DNA of 64,000 bases, from contig CAJTPU010000001.1 of NCBI GenBank assembly GCA_910578335.1, positions 294,743 to 358,742 of the forward strand, read 5' to 3'. Source of the DNA: an uncultured Lachnospiraceae bacterium. GTDB lineage: Bacteria > Bacillota > Clostridia > Lachnospirales > Lachnospiraceae. A model generated the notes under the pieces. That model was not told the DNA's origin, did no database searches, and saw only the letters and a list, made by a program, of their open reading frames with translations. How positions within the stretch are numbered: the stretch's first letter is position 1; each line of letters starts with the position of its first letter. Both the position numbers and the translations under genes were made by a program. This document shows, piece after piece, positions 62,377-64,000 of this stretch.

Positions 62377-63287
62377 GTTATCTTTCTCCATTCCTCAGGG
62401 ATTTGCGCCACCTTGTCATTCGGACTTGGCACCCATATTTTTTGGTAGATAGGACGGGTTTTCAATACGCCTTCCGAAAGCTTTTGGATTCTTTCTAACC
62501 CAATGTCCACATAGGACTGCTCCAATTCAGAGCCATAGGCTTCACGATTATTCTTTAAAGCTGCTATCAGAGAAGAGCCGACTCCGGCAAACGGGTCATA
62601 AACAATGTCGCCTTCATTTGTCAGCGCCAGAACACATCTCTCCACTAATTCGACTGGAAACTGGCACGGATGAGCAACTTTTTCCGGATGATTATTTTTA
62701 ACATTGGGGATTTCCCATATCTGCGCATCCCAGTCATCAACAAGGCGTTCCAACGTCATCTCCCAAACATCTTCCGGATTTTTCCCCTTGGGATTGCCGC
62801 TAACCTGCCCTCTTTTTTCCCCTTTAAAATATCTCTTTCCGGGATATTTGGAAGGAACACGGACATCATCAAGGTTAAAGGTATATTCGTCCGATTTTGT
62901 AAACCAAAGAATAGTTTCGTATCTTCCGCTAAACCTTTTTGAACAGTGCAAGCCATGTCCGAAATGCCAAATAATTCTATTCCGCAAAAGCAGACCAAGC
63001 TTTTTGAAATATGGATAAAAGTATATATCTAATGGATATACTTCGCTATCATCGACAAAATTACCGGTCTGCCAGCAAAGGCTTCCGTCATTTGTAAGAA
63101 CCCGTTCAAGCTCTGTCAATACAGGCAGTAAATTTTCTATATATTTATCAATGCTGCTCTTCGTTTCATATTCCTTTCCAATATTATAAGGCGGTGATGT
63201 GATAATCAGTTTTACAGAATTGGAAGGCAGCGATTTACAAAATTCCAATGCATTTTTACACTCGTATTTGTATTCTAAAAGCTCCAA
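62373..63287 (-). CDS. DNA (cytosine-N4 or adenine-N6) methyltransferase of the BglII/BstYI-type system
   Basis: The 304-residue beta-class methyltransferase has catalytic motif IV near the N-terminus (ITSPPYNIGKEYE, SPPY at 31-34) and AdoMet motif I near the C-terminus (VYDPFAGVGSSLIAALKNNREAYGSEL). SPPY is typical of N4-cytosine enzymes, as in M.BglII. It is the first gene of the R-M pair and shares four bases with the nuclease gene. No controller gene is seen. Confidence 0.9.
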   Translation of the reverse strand: MELLEYKYECKNALEFCKSLPSNSVKLIITSPPYNIGKEYETKSSIDKYIENLLPVLTELERVLTNDGSLCWQTGNFVDDSEVYPLDIYFYPYFKKLGLLLRNRIIWHFGHGLHCSKRFSGRYETILWFTKSDEYTFNLDDVRVPSKYPGKRYFKGEKRGQVSGNPKGKNPEDVWEMTLERLVDDWDAQIWEIPNVKNNHPEKVAHPCQFPVELVERCVLALTNEGDIVYDPFAGVGSSLIAALKNNREAYGSELEQSYVDIGLERIQKLSEGVLKTRPIYQKIWVPSPNDKVAQIPEEWRKIT

Positions 63288-63467
63288 TCAATATCCCTCC
63301 TGCATATGCATTTTGAAAATCATATCATATTTTTTGCTTTTTTTCTACTTAAAATCCAATTGGGTTTGTGTCAAGTAATCGTTGGCAACTTTCCACTTTA
63401 TTTTTCTATATGATATTTCACCTGTTTTTTTGTATGCTAAATAAACCCTGCCGGGTTCTTTCTCCGA

Positions 63468-64000
63468 TTAACAACAAAACGCTTTCTTAAACGCTTTTCT
63501 TGATGCCGTCTGCATCGCTTCCACTATCGGCATATGTGCACTTACTACATCTACATACGAATTACCTTTTCCATCCTTCTTCGGTGCTTTGGCTGCGCTT
63601 AACGTTTCCACGATTTCCTGCATCTGCATCGTAAACACTATGCCATCCGTGTACCGGTCTATTGTTTCTGTCAGTTCTCTGTTTTCTTTCCGGTACAGCG
63701 CTTTTGACAGGTTGTTGGCTCCCTTTACCGACCACCGCATCCGGCGGTTCTTCATTCGCAGCGTAATTACAGTACAGTTCTGGCTTTCCTGTACGCCCAT
63801 TCCTTTGTATATAATCCCTTCCGGCGGTTCGGCTATCTGGATTCCCCGCTTATCGTAGGGCAGGAGCCCTTCCCTGTTATTGTTCAGATATTTGTATAAT
63901 TCCTGGGCTTTTTGGCTTTTCCTGTCCTTTTCATCAGGGCTTTCCACACTTGCTGCATATACCTGTATGTACTTCAGCATTTCTTCTGGCGTGCCTGCAC
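63468..64000 (-). pseudogene. ISLre2-type transposase, C-terminal part (5' end outside window)
   Basis: The frame is open through the right edge; its C-terminal 177 residues are visible. The blocks VQESQNCTVITLRMKNRRMRWSVKGANNLSKALYRKENREL resemble the end of ISLre2/UPF0236 transposases. I cannot tell whether the complete gene is intact; the label reflects truncation by the window edge only. It is a mobile element beside the BglII-type R-M pair. The 180 bases between it and the methyltransferase hold no gene; the IS end should lie there but I could not fix it. Confidence 0.7.

Noticed and set aside
1..64000. tRNA, rRNA or CRISPR array
   Set aside because: No TTCGA-type T-arm followed by an acceptor stem, no rRNA-like sequence and no regularly spaced direct repeats were found in the intergenic regions.

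Overview
The window looks like chromosomal DNA from an anaerobic Firmicute of the Lachnospiraceae type (Blautia/Roseburia/Eubacterium-like). This is inferred from gene content and layout: a uvrC-hprK-ROK kinase-murB-rapZ-whiA-HPr-like operon, a T-box in front of a ProS of the short archaeal/eukaryotic type, YesM/YesN-type two-component proteins, large LplA-like binding lipoproteins with LplB/LplC-like permeases, an Amt fused to PII, DUF1846 and DUF3781 proteins, and strong AGGAGG ribosome binding sites. I saw no rRNA, tRNA or CRISPR array.

Layout. 1-3 kb: the 5' part of a polysaccharide deacetylase, then hflK-hflC. 3-6.8 kb: an AlwI-type restriction-modification (R-M) operon with two adenine methyltransferases and one endonuclease. 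7-8.4 kb: DUF3781 and a GNAT. 8.4-12.5 kb: a minus-strand redox/ADP-ribose cluster (aldo/keto reductase, Rrf2 regulator, NAD(P)-binding protein, class M sirtuin, zinc macrodomain) with a near-consensus promoter carrying two identical inverted-repeat operators. 12.6-19.9 kb: small regulators (ArsR-DUF2087, MerR-TipAS, XRE-TPR), acetyltransferases, a cyclophilin and the Amt-PII fusion behind two leader hairpins. 19.9-32.5 kb: housekeeping on the minus strand (fba, lipid kinase, Crh-like HPr, whiA, rapZ, murB, glucokinase, hprK, uvrC, ftsH, DUF1846). 32.5-38 kb: pyrG behind an attenuator, trxA, trmB, a D,D-carboxypeptidase and an exonuclease.

38-60 kb is a carbohydrate locus. It holds a YesN-like response regulator and a YesM-like kinase 13 kb apart, two large binding lipoproteins, two permeases, a surface-anchored GH5, a GH43, a GH31 alpha-xylosidase, two paralogous acyl esterases, and a surface-anchored protein of beta-sandwich modules. 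GH5 + GH31 + GH43 + esterases is the set expected for acetylated (arabino)xyloglucan. No transport ATPase is present, so a shared MsmX/MsmK-type ATPase is presumably encoded elsewhere. 60-64 kb: T-box-controlled proS, a BglII/BstYI-type R-M pair, and the 3' part of an ISLre2-type transposase at the window edge.

Most notable points: the sirtuin-macrodomain module without its usual lipoyl-carrier partners; the Amt-PII fusion lacking the uridylylated tyrosine; an HPr-like protein with Glu in place of His15 beside whiA and rapZ; similar leader hairpins before amt and pyrG; a 138-bp near-perfect hairpin inside the carbohydrate locus; and terminator palindromes built into convergent coding ends.
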